From JADGRB01 sp036267635 (GTDB lineage Bacteria; Myxococcota_A; Polyangia; Fen-1088), in NCBI GenBank assembly GCA_036267635.1, contig DATAVR010000006.1, positions 1 to 64,000 of the forward strand: DNA of 64,000 bases, written 5' to 3'. Below are positions 1-8,132 of this stretch, piece after piece. A program made the position numbers and the translations under genes. The number at the start of each line of letters is the position of its first letter. Within the stretch, counting starts at the first letter, position 1. The notes below the pieces were generated by a model. The model did no database searches. It had not been told where the DNA came from and was given only the letters and a program-made list of their open reading frames with translations.

Positions 1-204
1 CTCCGAGCCTCAAAGCGGCAAGTGCTGGCGGTCCTGCGCGGCGAGCCGGAGCCCACGGAGGCCGTGCCGACGTCGACGCCTCCCTGCGCCGGGTGCGGCT
101 CGACGACGTGGATCGCCAGCCTGGTCGACGACGTCGGCAACAGGGTCTGCGCTGCGTGCGTGACGGGCGAGACCGCCATGCGCAGAGCGGGGGTGCCGCT
201 GTGA
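1..204 (+). CDS. Small zinc-ribbon-like hypothetical protein, 5' end outside window
   Basis: The reading frame is open to base 1, so the gene probably begins upstream; a GTG at 22 is the first possible internal start. The visible part has two CxxC pairs (CAGC and CAAC, about 20 residues apart), which suggests a small zinc ribbon. Its stop overlaps the GTG of the next gene (GTGA), so the two are probably cotranslated. It lies in the integrated element that ends at tRNA-Phe. No family was recognised; function unknown. Confidence 0.5.
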   Translation, partial: LRASKRQVLAVLRGEPEPTEAVPTSTPPCAGCGSTTWIASLVDDVGNRVCAACVTGETAMRRAGVPL

Positions 205-407
205 CCGAGGTCCGCCGCTACGTTTTGCCCGGCGGTCGCGAGTTGCGCGCGACGGTGGCGGCCGGGCGATTCGTCATCGCGATCCATGACCTCGGGACCA
301 GCCACGTCGCCACGTTGAGCGTCCACCGCGGCGAGCTCGCCGCGGTCCGGCGGGCGCTGGCTGACCTCGCGGCCGGTCAGAAGCGCCCGCGGGCGGGGAC
401 CGCATGA
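201..407 (+). CDS. Small hypothetical protein of the integrated element
   Basis: A 68-residue protein starting at a GTG that overlaps the previous stop. The sequence alternates short beta-like stretches and ends in an Ala/Arg-rich helix. It resembles in size and pattern the 67-residue protein at 1198-1401: basic N-terminus, a strand pair, then an acidic-to-basic helix ending in ALADLAA or ALAKRAA. The two may be distant paralogues. No known domain was recognised, and the role is unknown. Confidence 0.5.
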   Translation: MTEVRRYVLPGGRELRATVAAGRFVIAIHDLGTSHVATLSVHRGELAAVRRALADLAAGQKRPRAGTA

Positions 408-570
408 TTTTCAAGTCTCGTCGGGGGAACCCGCGGTGGTCATCTGGTGGCCGCCGGCATGGTGCCGGAGCTGGAGCGGACGCCAATCTGCCCGGCGCCG
501 CGGTTCCCCCGACGGGGCTATTCGGTCGGGGTCCTCCGGCATCAACCGCCGGCCGGATCGGCCGGTGCGG

Positions 571-813
571 CTACCTGGTCTTCTTGGCGGCGCGGTCGTT
601 GATGCGCCCGGCTTCGTCGACCGCGATGATCCGAAGCCAGTCGGAGAGGGTGCGGCGTTCGTTCTCGGCGGCCTTGTGGAGGGATTCCAGCTCGGCCTCG
701 CTGACCCTCATCTGCACGACCTTCGATCGGATCGGGCCTGTCTTCGTCGGTCGCACCATCGGGGGAGCCGATTTTCGGCGACCTCCGGTGAATCTCAAAG
801 AATTGCGCCTCAC
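571..813 (-). CDS. Ribbon-helix-helix (CopG/MobC-like) DNA-binding protein
   Basis: Small basic protein whose core (a VVQMRVSEAELESLHKAAE-like strand followed by two helices) matches the ribbon-helix-helix fold seen in CopG-type repressors and plasmid MobC accessory proteins. The beta strand carries the expected alternating polar residues for major-groove contact. A GTG at 813 gives 80 residues; an ATG at 759 would give 62 and begins close to the fold, so the start is uncertain. A 22-bp dyad lies 12 bp upstream of the GTG, which fits autoregulation. It is divergent from the 920-3784 gene block, which it may also control; that is inference. Confidence 0.65.
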   Translation of the reverse strand: MRRNSLRFTGGRRKSAPPMVRPTKTGPIRSKVVQMRVSEAELESLHKAAENERRTLSDWLRIIAVDEAGRINDRAAKKTR

Positions 814-824
814 AGGTTAATAAT

Positions 825-846
825 CTACGCGGTCATGACGACGTAG
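825..846. promoter_or_regulatory. Candidate operator: nested 22-bp dyad
   Basis: CTACG (825-829) and CGTAG (842-846) are perfect outer arms around the 8-bp palindrome GTCATGAC (832-839), separated by 2 bp on each side, all on one centre of symmetry. It lies between the divergent ribbon-helix-helix gene and the recombinase operon. A perfect TTGACA hexamer sits beside it on the minus strand (857-852). Ribbon-helix-helix dimers bind such short inverted repeats, so it is a plausible binding site. Confidence 0.5.
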
Positions 847-919
847 TACACTGTCAATAGAAACGGCCCGGCGCTGCGGAAACAGCCCGGACCATGGCCG
901 ACCTGAACAGGAGATCGAC

Positions 920-1198
920 ATGACTATTCTGCCTGACCGCGATCCGCAGCCACAAGCCCGCGCCGTTGAAATCGTCGCCGACGCGCTGAAGGTCTGGAGA
1001 ACCCGCGACGGGCTCCCGATCACCGACGAGCAGATCCTCGAGCGCGCGCGCAACGTTGTCGCGGCGCTGGCGGCCGACTTCGAACTCGTGCCCGTGGGCC
1101 CGGTCGCCGAGCTGGTCAAAGACCTCCGGCAGTCGCTGGGCGACTTCATCGCTGCGGTCGAGACGGTCGGCGCCGCGCTCCGGTCGGAGGTGGCGTGA
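920..1198 (+). CDS. Hypothetical protein upstream of recombinases
   Basis: A 92-residue, mostly helical, acidic protein with a good Shine-Dalgarno sequence (AGGAG, 8 bases before the ATG). The C-terminal half has a repeating hydrophobic pattern that could form a small helical bundle. Its stop overlaps the next start (ATGA), so it opens a tightly packed operon with 1198-1401 and the two recombinases. No family was recognised. Position suggests a directionality factor or regulator of the recombinases, but nothing in the sequence proves it. Confidence 0.6.
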   Translation: MTILPDRDPQPQARAVEIVADALKVWRTRDGLPITDEQILERARNVVAALAADFELVPVGPVAELVKDLRQSLGDFIAAVETVGAALRSEVA

Positions 1199-1401
1199 TG
1201 GCTGCCCGCGCGAAGACCGCCGAATTGATCGAGTCCGAAGGTCGGATCTTGAAGCTGTCGTACGACCCCGGCGCGCCTCCGGGCTCGGTGGCCGCCCGCA
1301 TTCAGATCTTCAGCGAGACCACGAGCGTGAACCTCGACCCGGACGACATCGACCGCGTGCGCCGGGCGCTGGCGAAGCGCGCGGCGAAGGGAGGGCTGTA
1401 G
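1198..1401 (+). CDS. Small basic hypothetical protein in recombinase operon
   Basis: A 67-residue protein that starts inside the previous stop (ATGA). It has a short beta-rich middle (RIQIFSETTSVNL) followed by a basic C-terminal helix (RRALAKRAAKGG). It ends 3 bases before the first recombinase gene. Small basic proteins before integrase genes are sometimes excisionases, but no winged-helix or MerR-like motif can be seen, so it is left unnamed. Confidence 0.55.
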   Translation: MAARAKTAELIESEGRILKLSYDPGAPPGSVAARIQIFSETTSVNLDPDDIDRVRRALAKRAAKGGL

Positions 1402-1404
1402 GTC

Positions 1405-2631
1405 ATGGCGTCGATCTACTTCAAGGGCAGCAAGAGCGCGCCGCGCTGGTTCGTTCGGTTCGTCGACTCCGACGGCAGCACGCGCTCGAAGAGGGTCCGG
1501 GTCGAGACCCGCAAAGAGGCGATGCAGATCGCTCGCCACGAAGAGGCGGCCGCTACGCTGCGCTCGTACGGGATCGGGGTGAAGGCGCCGCCGGCCATGT
1601 CGATGCGGGAACTGTTGGAGAAGTTCACGCTGTCGTTGGACAACCGCTCGTACAGGGATGACGAGACCCGGATCCGCCTGCACGTCGCGCCCTACTGGGG
1701 CGCCTTCACCATCGACCAGGTCACCACTGGCGCGATCATTCGCTGGCTCGACCAGATGCGCGGCGCGGCGAAGATCGCACCGGGTACGCAGCGCCACGCC
1801 TTGGCGATGTTGTCGCGCTGTTTCAGTTGGGCGCTCGCGCGCGAGCTGGCGACGACGAACCCGTGTCGGAATGTTCCCTCGTCGGATCGCCCGACGGCGA
1901 CGCCGGCGAAGGACGATCAGGAGCAGTGGATCAGCGACGACGAGACGCCGGTGCGAATCATGGAGCGGCTCCCGGCGCCGTTCGACCTGGTCTTCTACGT
2001 CTGCTTCACCTCGGGTTGCCGCGTCTCGGAAGCGTTGGGCCTCCGGCTCGGTGATCTCGACGAGATCGCCTCGGGCTCGATCCGCATCGCTCACTCGGGC
2101 GACGGATTTTTGAAGGAAGACCGCCGAGGAATCGGCAAGACCAAGCTCGTCCCGATCGGCGCCGACGCGGTCGACGTGCTCGGCCCCTTACTCACCGAGC
2201 GGCGCGCCGCCGGCGCCGGGCCCGATGACCTGGTCTTCGCGGGCTCGGACGGCAAGCTGATTCCGCGCTACGTGCTCGCGCACCAGTGGGACCGGGTCCG
2301 GAAGGAGCTCGGAATCACGATGTCCTGGCACCGGGCGACGCGCACGAGCGCCTGCAGCCGCTGGGCGAGCCGCGGCGTTCCCATCGACCAGATCGCGAGC
2401 GCGCTGGGCCACGCCTCGACAGCCGTCACGGCGCGCAGCTACCAGAAGTGGCGGCGCAAGACATTCGATCCTCGGATGACGGCGTCCTTCACGGCGCCGG
2501 CGCCGGAGGGGGGCAACGTCACCCGGATCGGCTCGGCTCGGCCCGCGGCGGCGCCCGAAGCGGCGATCCCGAGCGAGAACGCGGGATCCATCCGGCCCAC
2601 GGCAACGGCGGGCGAACATGCCGTCGCGTAA
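1405..2631 (+). CDS. Tyrosine recombinase (site-specific integrase) 1
   Basis: A 408-residue integrase with the usual order: N-terminal arm-type DNA-binding region, SAM-like core-binding domain (about 70-165), and catalytic domain. Box I Arg is in GCRVSEAL near residue 200, the Tyr nucleophile is in RSYQKW near residue 349, and GHAS supplies the box III His. The box II region reads WHRATRTSA: aligned on its Arg, the usual His of HxxR is an Arg, with a His one position earlier. The last 14 bases overlap recombinase 2, so the two are probably translationally coupled. The C-terminal 45 residues are low-complexity. Likely acts in integration or excision of the element. Confidence 0.9.
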   Translation: MASIYFKGSKSAPRWFVRFVDSDGSTRSKRVRVETRKEAMQIARHEEAAATLRSYGIGVKAPPAMSMRELLEKFTLSLDNRSYRDDETRIRLHVAPYWGAFTIDQVTTGAIIRWLDQMRGAAKIAPGTQRHALAMLSRCFSWALARELATTNPCRNVPSSDRPTATPAKDDQEQWISDDETPVRIMERLPAPFDLVFYVCFTSGCRVSEALGLRLGDLDEIASGSIRIAHSGDGFLKEDRRGIGKTKLVPIGADAVDVLGPLLTERRAAGAGPDDLVFAGSDGKLIPRYVLAHQWDRVRKELGITMSWHRATRTSACSRWASRGVPIDQIASALGHASTAVTARSYQKWRRKTFDPRMTASFTAPAPEGGNVTRIGSARPAAAPEAAIPSENAGSIRPTATAGEHAVA

Positions 2632-3784
2632 GCGCCAGGGCCGCCGCGACTTCGGTTGCATCAAGACGGACGGGACGCCATCGGCCCCGCGCTTCTCGGC
2701 CGTCTGGTGGGAGGCCGGTCGCCAGCGCCGAAAGCGCGGGTTCGGCACGCGCGGCGAGGCCGAGGCGTTTCTGGCGCGCGTCCGCACGGCGCTGGCCGAC
2801 GGGGTGCTCGAGGCGCACCGGCGGACCGAGGTGACGCTGGCCGTGGTCGCCGACGAATGGCTGCGCCACCACTCGGCCGTCAGGCTCCGGGCCCACCGCG
2901 ACAACGTCCAGCGCTGGAAGACGATCGGGGAGTTCTTCGGTCAGTCGGCCGCCCTCTCCGACGTCACGCCGAGTCGGATCATGGAGCTGCGTAGCCGCCT
3001 GGACGGCGACGGGCTCGCCCCCGCCACCGTGAATCGCCACCTGGCGCTGCTGCGGACGGTGCTCGCCTACGGCGTCACCGCGGGCTACCTGCAGAACTCG
3101 CCCGTGCGCCGGTTCGCCCGCGGTGCGTACCTGCTGCAGGAGATGCGGGGCAAGCGCTCGCCCCCGCTGGCATCGAACGCCGAGGCCGCGCGTCTGCTGG
3201 CGGCGCTCCCGCCCGAGTGGCTCCCGCTGTTCGCGTTCCTGGTGCTGACCGGCGCCCGCAGGGGCGAGGCGGCCGGGCTGCGCTGGGAGGACATCGACCT
3301 CACGAGCCGCCTGGTGACGATCCGCCGGAGCTACCTGGCGCCGCCGAAGTCGGGCAGGGCCCGCACCGTGCCGATCTCGGCCGAGCTCGCGGCCGTCCTC
3401 GCCCGCCACCGGATGCGCAGCGCGACGCCGGGCGCGCTGGTGTTCCCGCACCCCGACAAGGGCGGCATGCTCCCCGCCACCGGCGACGCGCTGGGGGTGA
3501 TCCTCGACAGCGCCTGCAGCGTCGCCGAGGTGCCCCGGATGCGCGTCCACGATCTCCGGCACGCGCACGCCTCCCTGTGGCTGATGGGCGGCGGGACGAT
3601 CGCGGACGTCCAGCGCAACCTCGGGCACTCCACGCCGGTGCTGACCACGGAGACCTACGGCCACATCGGCAACGACCACCGCGTGCGGGAGGCCGACGCG
3701 CGGCTCACGCTCGGCCTGGCGTCCCCCGGTCCCAAGCTGGTCGTCGGTCCCGCCGAGGTCGTCGGGGGCGAGAGGACCACTTGA
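2618..3784 (+). CDS. Tyrosine recombinase (site-specific integrase) 2, adjacent to tRNA-Phe
   Basis: A 388-residue phage-type integrase with all canonical catalytic residues: Arg in TGARRGEA, Lys in PPKSGRARTVPI, His and Arg in VHDLRHAHAS, box III His in GHST, and the Tyr nucleophile in TETYGH. The N-terminus has an AP2-like arm-binding region (FSAVWWEAG) and a core-binding domain. It ends 58 bp from the 3' end of the tRNA-Phe gene, the standard arrangement for an element inserted in a tRNA, so this is the best candidate for the enzyme that acts at that site. Only 14 bases overlap with recombinase 1. Confidence 0.93.
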   Translation: MPSRKRQGRRDFGCIKTDGTPSAPRFSAVWWEAGRQRRKRGFGTRGEAEAFLARVRTALADGVLEAHRRTEVTLAVVADEWLRHHSAVRLRAHRDNVQRWKTIGEFFGQSAALSDVTPSRIMELRSRLDGDGLAPATVNRHLALLRTVLAYGVTAGYLQNSPVRRFARGAYLLQEMRGKRSPPLASNAEAARLLAALPPEWLPLFAFLVLTGARRGEAAGLRWEDIDLTSRLVTIRRSYLAPPKSGRARTVPISAELAAVLARHRMRSATPGALVFPHPDKGGMLPATGDALGVILDSACSVAEVPRMRVHDLRHAHASLWLMGGGTIADVQRNLGHSTPVLTTETYGHIGNDHRVREADARLTLGLASPGPKLVVGPAEVVGGERTT

Positions 3785-3842
3785 GGACCAGCCGCCTCAT
3801 TGTCGGGGGCCGCCGCCGAGCCCGAATCCCGAATGGTTACCG

Positions 3843-3918
<76 letters not shown>

Positions 3919-3937
3919 GTTTCTTGAGTGGACTGGG

Positions 3938-3967
3938 TACTTACGTCATTCCCCGTCGAGCCGTCAA
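3938..3967 (-). promoter_or_regulatory. Promoter of tRNA-Phe
   Basis: On the minus strand TTGACG (3967-3962) and TAAGTA (3943-3938) are 18 bases apart, and the -10 lies 19 bases before the mature tRNA 5' end. The fit to a housekeeping sigma promoter is good at -35 and fair at -10. Confidence 0.5.
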
Positions 3968-4034
3968 CCCCGAACGGGTCGCCAGATCTATCACATCGCC
4001 GCCGGGCCGCGACAGATCGACGGTGAAGCTGAGG

Positions 4035-5438
4035 CTAATTCAGCGTCGGCGTCGTCCAGTCGCGCCAGTCCGACAGCGGCGCGTTCTGGACGGCGTTGGG
4101 GACGATCTCGCCGGCGAGGTGCCCGGTCCTGGTGAGGAACTTCTCGATGCTGTTTTTCAGCGGCGCCGACCACTCCGGGCGCATCGCGCAGTGCGCGCCG
4201 TTCTGGATGCCGGAGTTGTAGGCGATGTTGTACTGGGACCCGAGCGCCGTGTAGACCTCGGCGCCGGCCACCGCGGCGACGTAGCCGTATTGAGGGCTCA
4301 GCTCGCCGATGAAGGGGTTGTCCATGATGAAGAGGCCGCGCGGCGCGATCATGGCGACGATCTCGTGGGTGTCGATGGGGTTCGTCGTCGGGTCGGCGAG
4401 GAACGGGCTGAACCCGTCGGCGAACCAGGGCTGCTCGCCGTAGGCGTTCGCCAGCGACTGCGAAGGGTTGCCGTTGGCGCCCACCTCGGCCTTGGCGATG
4501 CCGCGCCAGATAGGGACGCCGGCCGTCCCCGATTCGACCGGCAACGTCAGCGCGATCCGCTCGTCGAAGGCGCCGGCGACGAAGGCTCCCTTGCCGTAGC
4601 GCGAGCAACCGGTCACGCCGAGGGCGTCCGCCCGGAGGATCGTGCCGTCCGACTGCGCGATGACGTCGATGATGCGGCTCACCCCCCAGGCCCACGCCAC
4701 CAAGAGACCGGTCTCCGTGCCGCCCGGGTAGAGGCTGTAGAAAGCGCCCGTTTGGTTGGGACCGTGTCCGCCGCCTTCGGCGCCGACGGACAGCGGATCG
4801 AAGTTGATGGTCGCCACGCCGTCGCTGTCGATGACGCTGGTGTCGAGCGGCGCCACGCCGCCGTAGCCGATGATGGCCGGGTAGGGCGCGCTGCCGCAGG
4901 TCGGGAGAACGACGGTGGCGGAGAAGGAGGCGCTCTTCCCGTTGGCCGTCACGTTCACCGTGATGGCGGTGCTGGTCACCGTCCCGGTCACCGCCGGCGG
5001 CGGCGGCTTGGTGCCGAGGGCGTACATCTCGGCCTGCTTCCGGATCTCCTCCCGGCGACAGGTCCATTCGGCCTTGGTGGTCATCTCCGTTCCGTCCAGC
5101 TTCTTGAACGGGTCGGGGAGCAAGGCGATCGACGGGAGCCCGCTCGCGCTCGGCAGCGCGGCTACCGTGCAGCTCACGCCGTCGTCTTCCGACGTCGACG
5201 CGAGCGAAGCCCCGGTTCCGACGCCCGCGTCTCCGCAGACGACGGCGGCTCCCGCGGCGCCGCCGCCTCCGGAGGTTCCACCGCTGGCCGCGCCGCCCCC
5301 TGCGTCGGTGCTGCCGCCGGTCGCGGTCCCTGTCGTGCCCCCGGTCCCCGGGCGGCTGGAGTTGGAGCTGCTGCAGGTGAGGATCGCGAGACAGGCCGGC
5401 AAAACGAGCCGCCTCGAAAAGGTTGGACGAAGGTTCAT
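4035..5438 (-). CDS. Glucuronoyl esterase, carbohydrate esterase family 15
   Basis: A 467-residue exported protein. After an N-terminal signal with a possible lipobox Cys (about 22) comes a Gly/Thr/Ser-rich linker (30-70), then the CE15 alpha/beta-hydrolase domain. The family signature GCSRYGKGA places the nucleophile at Ser279; the Glu of PVESG (302) and His of NGAHCAM (416) complete the triad. CE15 enzymes cleave ester bonds between lignin alcohols and 4-O-methyl-glucuronic acid of xylan, so this implies plant-cell-wall breakdown at the cell surface. It stands alone between tRNA-Phe and a divergent unknown gene. Confidence 0.88.
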   Translation of the reverse strand: MNLRPTFSRRLVLPACLAILTCSSSNSSRPGTGGTTGTATGGSTDAGGGAASGGTSGGGGAAGAAVVCGDAGVGTGASLASTSEDDGVSCTVAALPSASGLPSIALLPDPFKKLDGTEMTTKAEWTCRREEIRKQAEMYALGTKPPPPAVTGTVTSTAITVNVTANGKSASFSATVVLPTCGSAPYPAIIGYGGVAPLDTSVIDSDGVATINFDPLSVGAEGGGHGPNQTGAFYSLYPGGTETGLLVAWAWGVSRIIDVIAQSDGTILRADALGVTGCSRYGKGAFVAGAFDERIALTLPVESGTAGVPIWRGIAKAEVGANGNPSQSLANAYGEQPWFADGFSPFLADPTTNPIDTHEIVAMIAPRGLFIMDNPFIGELSPQYGYVAAVAGAEVYTALGSQYNIAYNSGIQNGAHCAMRPEWSAPLKNSIEKFLTRTGHLAGEIVPNAVQNAPLSDWRDWTTPTLN

Positions 5439-5600
5439 GGCGTTTCCGTACCTATGTATTCCCGCTCAGACGTTCGCTGAGCGGCAGGCGCAGCCTATCA
5501 TCTGTCGAAATCCTGACGATCGGGCCGGCCTCGGATCACCACCGCGCAGCTCCGACTCCCTGGCGCCGGGATTGCTTTGGGAGATGGAGGGGAGCGAGCA

Positions 5601-6440
5601 GTGGAATCCACCGCACACGGTCGGCTGAACCCGCGCTTCTTGCAGTTGCTCACCTTGGCGCTCGCGCTGTTCGGCGAGGGGTGCGCCGCCTTCACGTCGG
5701 CCGGCCCCGTCGGTCCGCTGCGCTCGGGAAGCACGACGCAGCTCGAAGCGGCCTCTGCCTACGCCTACGGACCGGCGACGGCGACTATCGGGAACTTCGT
5801 CGTCAAGGGCAACGGGCAAGAGCAAGCCGCGGGAGTCCCGCTGACCGTCGGCATCCGGCAATCGCTCGGGGCCACCGTGGAGGTCAGCGCGGATGTGGCG
5901 ACGAACGATTCCGGCCTCCGCCTGCGGGTGGGCCTTCCTAGCGGGCCTGGGGGGCCTGGGGGGCCTTCGGTGCCGTTGGTCCTCTCGTTCGAGGCGCGCG
6001 ACGGGCAGATCGCGGTCGCTTCCACCCGCAGCTACCAGGGAAGCCTGGCGTTCGAAATCTACCCGGACATCACGCCGGCCAATAGCTATCCGCAGCGACG
6101 CCTGATCCTCTCCCTCGGAATTGCCGGCGGCGTCTTCGCGCACCAGCTCTCGTCCCCCTATACGGCCGACCCCGACGGCTACCTCTTCTTCGGAGGTCCC
6201 ACGATGACCATCGTGCGCCCGGAGGTCCGCCTGCAGACGGCCGTCGGCATCTACTTGGCCGACGGGAAAAGCGAAGGTCTCAGCATCGTGGTGGCGCCCT
6301 GGTTCTTGCTCTCCTCCGAGGCCCCGACCTCGTTCACCTGCACCGGCTGCGGCAACAATCCCCCACTCACCAGCTTCTCGCAGAGCTGGGGCGCCTCCTT
6401 GATCTTCACCCCCTCTTACGGGTGGCTCCACGGCCTCTGA
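5601..6440 (+). CDS. Exported protein, paralogue of 15363-16163, unrecognised family
   Basis: A 279-residue protein started at a GTG with a strong GGAGGGG sequence 8 bases upstream. A hydrophobic segment near residues 14-29 ends in a Cys (GEGCAAF), suggesting a lipoprotein or signal peptide. The body alternates short strands, with conserved blocks shared with 15363-16163: AGPxGPLRSGxSTQ, YGPATATxG and a C-terminal SFSQSWG. The pattern of even-length strands and an aromatic C-terminal region would fit an outer-membrane beta-barrel. Function is unknown. Confidence 0.8.
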   Translation: MESTAHGRLNPRFLQLLTLALALFGEGCAAFTSAGPVGPLRSGSTTQLEAASAYAYGPATATIGNFVVKGNGQEQAAGVPLTVGIRQSLGATVEVSADVATNDSGLRLRVGLPSGPGGPGGPSVPLVLSFEARDGQIAVASTRSYQGSLAFEIYPDITPANSYPQRRLILSLGIAGGVFAHQLSSPYTADPDGYLFFGGPTMTIVRPEVRLQTAVGIYLADGKSEGLSIVVAPWFLLSSEAPTSFTCTGCGNNPPLTSFSQSWGASLIFTPSYGWLHGL

Positions 6441-6446
6441 CCGTCG

Positions 6447-7529
6447 CTAGGACGTCGAGGCGATCGATGCCGTGCTCCGCGGGCGCGCCTCCACGCACTG
6501 GTGGACGAAGCGGATCTTCTCCAGCGCCGCCTCGGAGACGACGAAGGGATAGGGATCCGGGAGCCCCATGCTGCGGTTCAGGCTGTTGAGCGCGACAGTG
6601 AGCGGGATCCAGGCGCGCGCCAGATCGTCGAAGTCGTCGAAGTCGAGCCGGCGCGTGCGGAGCTGGCCGGCCGCGGGGCCGGAGCGCAGCGCGACGCCGA
6701 AGCTGCGCGCGGTGTCGAGCGTATCGACCATGTGGAGGTAATGGGCCCAGCTCTCGGCCCAGTCCTCCCAGGGGTGCATCGAGGCGTACGAGCTGACGAA
6801 GCGGACCGGCCAGTCGCGCGGCGCGCCGTTCTTGTAGTGCGCGGCGACGGCTTCCTCGTAGGAGGCGCGCTCGTCGCCGAAGAGCGCGCGAAACCGGTCG
6901 AGGCGTGGGGACCCGGCCACCAGGCGCTCCCAGTAATAGTGGCCGATCTCGTGGCGGAAGTGCCCCAGCAGCGTCCGGTAGCTCTCGCCGAGCTCGATCC
7001 GGGTCTTTTCCCGAAACGGCGAATCGGCCTCGGCGATGTTGATGGTGATGAGGCCGCGGTCGTGGCCGATCATGACCTTCTCCGCGCCGGGGAGGTCCTG
7101 GCGAAAGGAGAACGCCAACCCGTTCGGCGACTCGGCGCGCGGCTCCACCGGGAGATCGAGCGCCAACAGCGTGTAGACGAGCCGGCGTTTGCTCTGTTCG
7201 AGCTTGAGCCAGGCCTCGTGGGCCCTGTCGTCGGCCAGGTTGGGGATCACCTCGTTGAGGCGGCAGGCGCGGCAGAACCGATGGTCGTCCGCCTCGGGGA
7301 CGGCCCAGTTGCAGGCGCGGTGATCGATCTGATTTCCGCACGGGCGGTAGCGGGCGCCCGCTGCCTCGGGCCCGAGCGCCAGGAACCCCCCCGCGTCGTC
7401 GGGGAGCGGCTCGATCGCCGTCAGCGTCGCGCGATCGGGAAGATAGGCGAGCGCGTGGCCGCAGCGGACGCACTGCGAATTCTCGAAGTGGACGGCCTGC
7501 TGACAAGCGACGCAGATGAACAGCTTCAC
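6447..7529 (-). CDS. Zinc-ribbon putative metallopeptidase
   Basis: A 360-residue protein. The GTG at 7529 was chosen because a GGAG lies 8 bases upstream and family members begin with a K-L-F-x-C motif. The N-terminus has two CxxC pairs (about residues 6-23) and a second Cys set (CRAC near 86-89), followed by an HExxH-like active site, HFRHEIGHYYW (His193, Glu194, His197). This layout matches the putative zinc-binding metallopeptidase family with a zinc-ribbon head. There is no signal peptide, so it is probably cytoplasmic. Substrate unknown. Confidence 0.8.
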   Translation of the reverse strand: MKLFICVACQQAVHFENSQCVRCGHALAYLPDRATLTAIEPLPDDAGGFLALGPEAAGARYRPCGNQIDHRACNWAVPEADDHRFCRACRLNEVIPNLADDRAHEAWLKLEQSKRRLVYTLLALDLPVEPRAESPNGLAFSFRQDLPGAEKVMIGHDRGLITINIAEADSPFREKTRIELGESYRTLLGHFRHEIGHYYWERLVAGSPRLDRFRALFGDERASYEEAVAAHYKNGAPRDWPVRFVSSYASMHPWEDWAESWAHYLHMVDTLDTARSFGVALRSGPAAGQLRTRRLDFDDFDDLARAWIPLTVALNSLNRSMGLPDPYPFVVSEAALEKIRFVHQCVEARPRSTASIASTS

Positions 7530-7619
7530 GGCGGCTCCGGACCAACCAGGGTAACCGCTCTCGCGCTCGCCCGTCACCCTGTATTGCCGGCGCCGGTCGG
7601 CGAGAGTGAGGTAACCTGC

Positions 7620-8132
7620 CTGCTGAAGGTCCTGTTGGTTGTCGTGCTGCTCGCGGCCGGTTGCGGATCGGGTTCGAGCGGCAAGGGCGGCGGCGGCGGT
7701 GAAGGAGGCGCCGGAAGCTGCACCGCGAGCCTGACGCCGGGGGCGTCGATGAGCTGGGACGAGAACGGCGGCTTCCAGTGCGCCGCCGATGTCAGCGCCA
7801 CGGGGCTGTCGAGCGCGACGCTCAACCTGCTGAACCTCGTCGGCAGCCAGACCTCGGGGGAGGGGCTGGCGTTCGGGGTGACCACCCCCGGGACGCCGAT
7901 CGACGGCGCCTACAGCTGCGGCGCCAGCACCACGGATACGGTGACGTTCAACTATCAGCAGGGGCAGACGCCCACCTTCGCCTCGACCTGCTCGATCACC
8001 GTGACCTCCTCAGGCGAGGACGGCGGTACGCGCGCGACGGGAACCTTCTCCGGCGTCTTCGACACGCCGAGCGGGACCAGGACGCTGACCAACGGCGCCT
8101 TCGACGCGCCGGTCACCATCGTCGCGGAGTGA
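7620..8132 (+). CDS. Small lipoprotein, apparent CTG start
   Basis: The frame encodes a clear lipoprotein signal (hydrophobic helix ending LLAAGC), a Gly-rich linker, and about 130 residues of beta-rich sequence with four Cys. No ATG, GTG or TTG lies at a suitable place: a CTG at 7620 gives a signal MLKVLLVVVLLAAGC and has GTGAGG 8 bases upstream. TTG at 7635 or GTG at 7644 would leave a very short signal. It overlaps the convergent desaturase gene by 20 bases. No family recognised. Confidence 0.65.
   Translation: MLKVLLVVVLLAAGCGSGSSGKGGGGGEGGAGSCTASLTPGASMSWDENGGFQCAADVSATGLSSATLNLLNLVGSQTSGEGLAFGVTTPGTPIDGAYSCGASTTDTVTFNYQQGQTPTFASTCSITVTSSGEDGGTRATGTFSGVFDTPSGTRTLTNGAFDAPVTIVAE

Noticed and set aside
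404..846. Two overlapping plus-strand frames opposite the RHH gene
   Set aside because: Composition is random and both overlap the better supported RHH gene on the minus strand.
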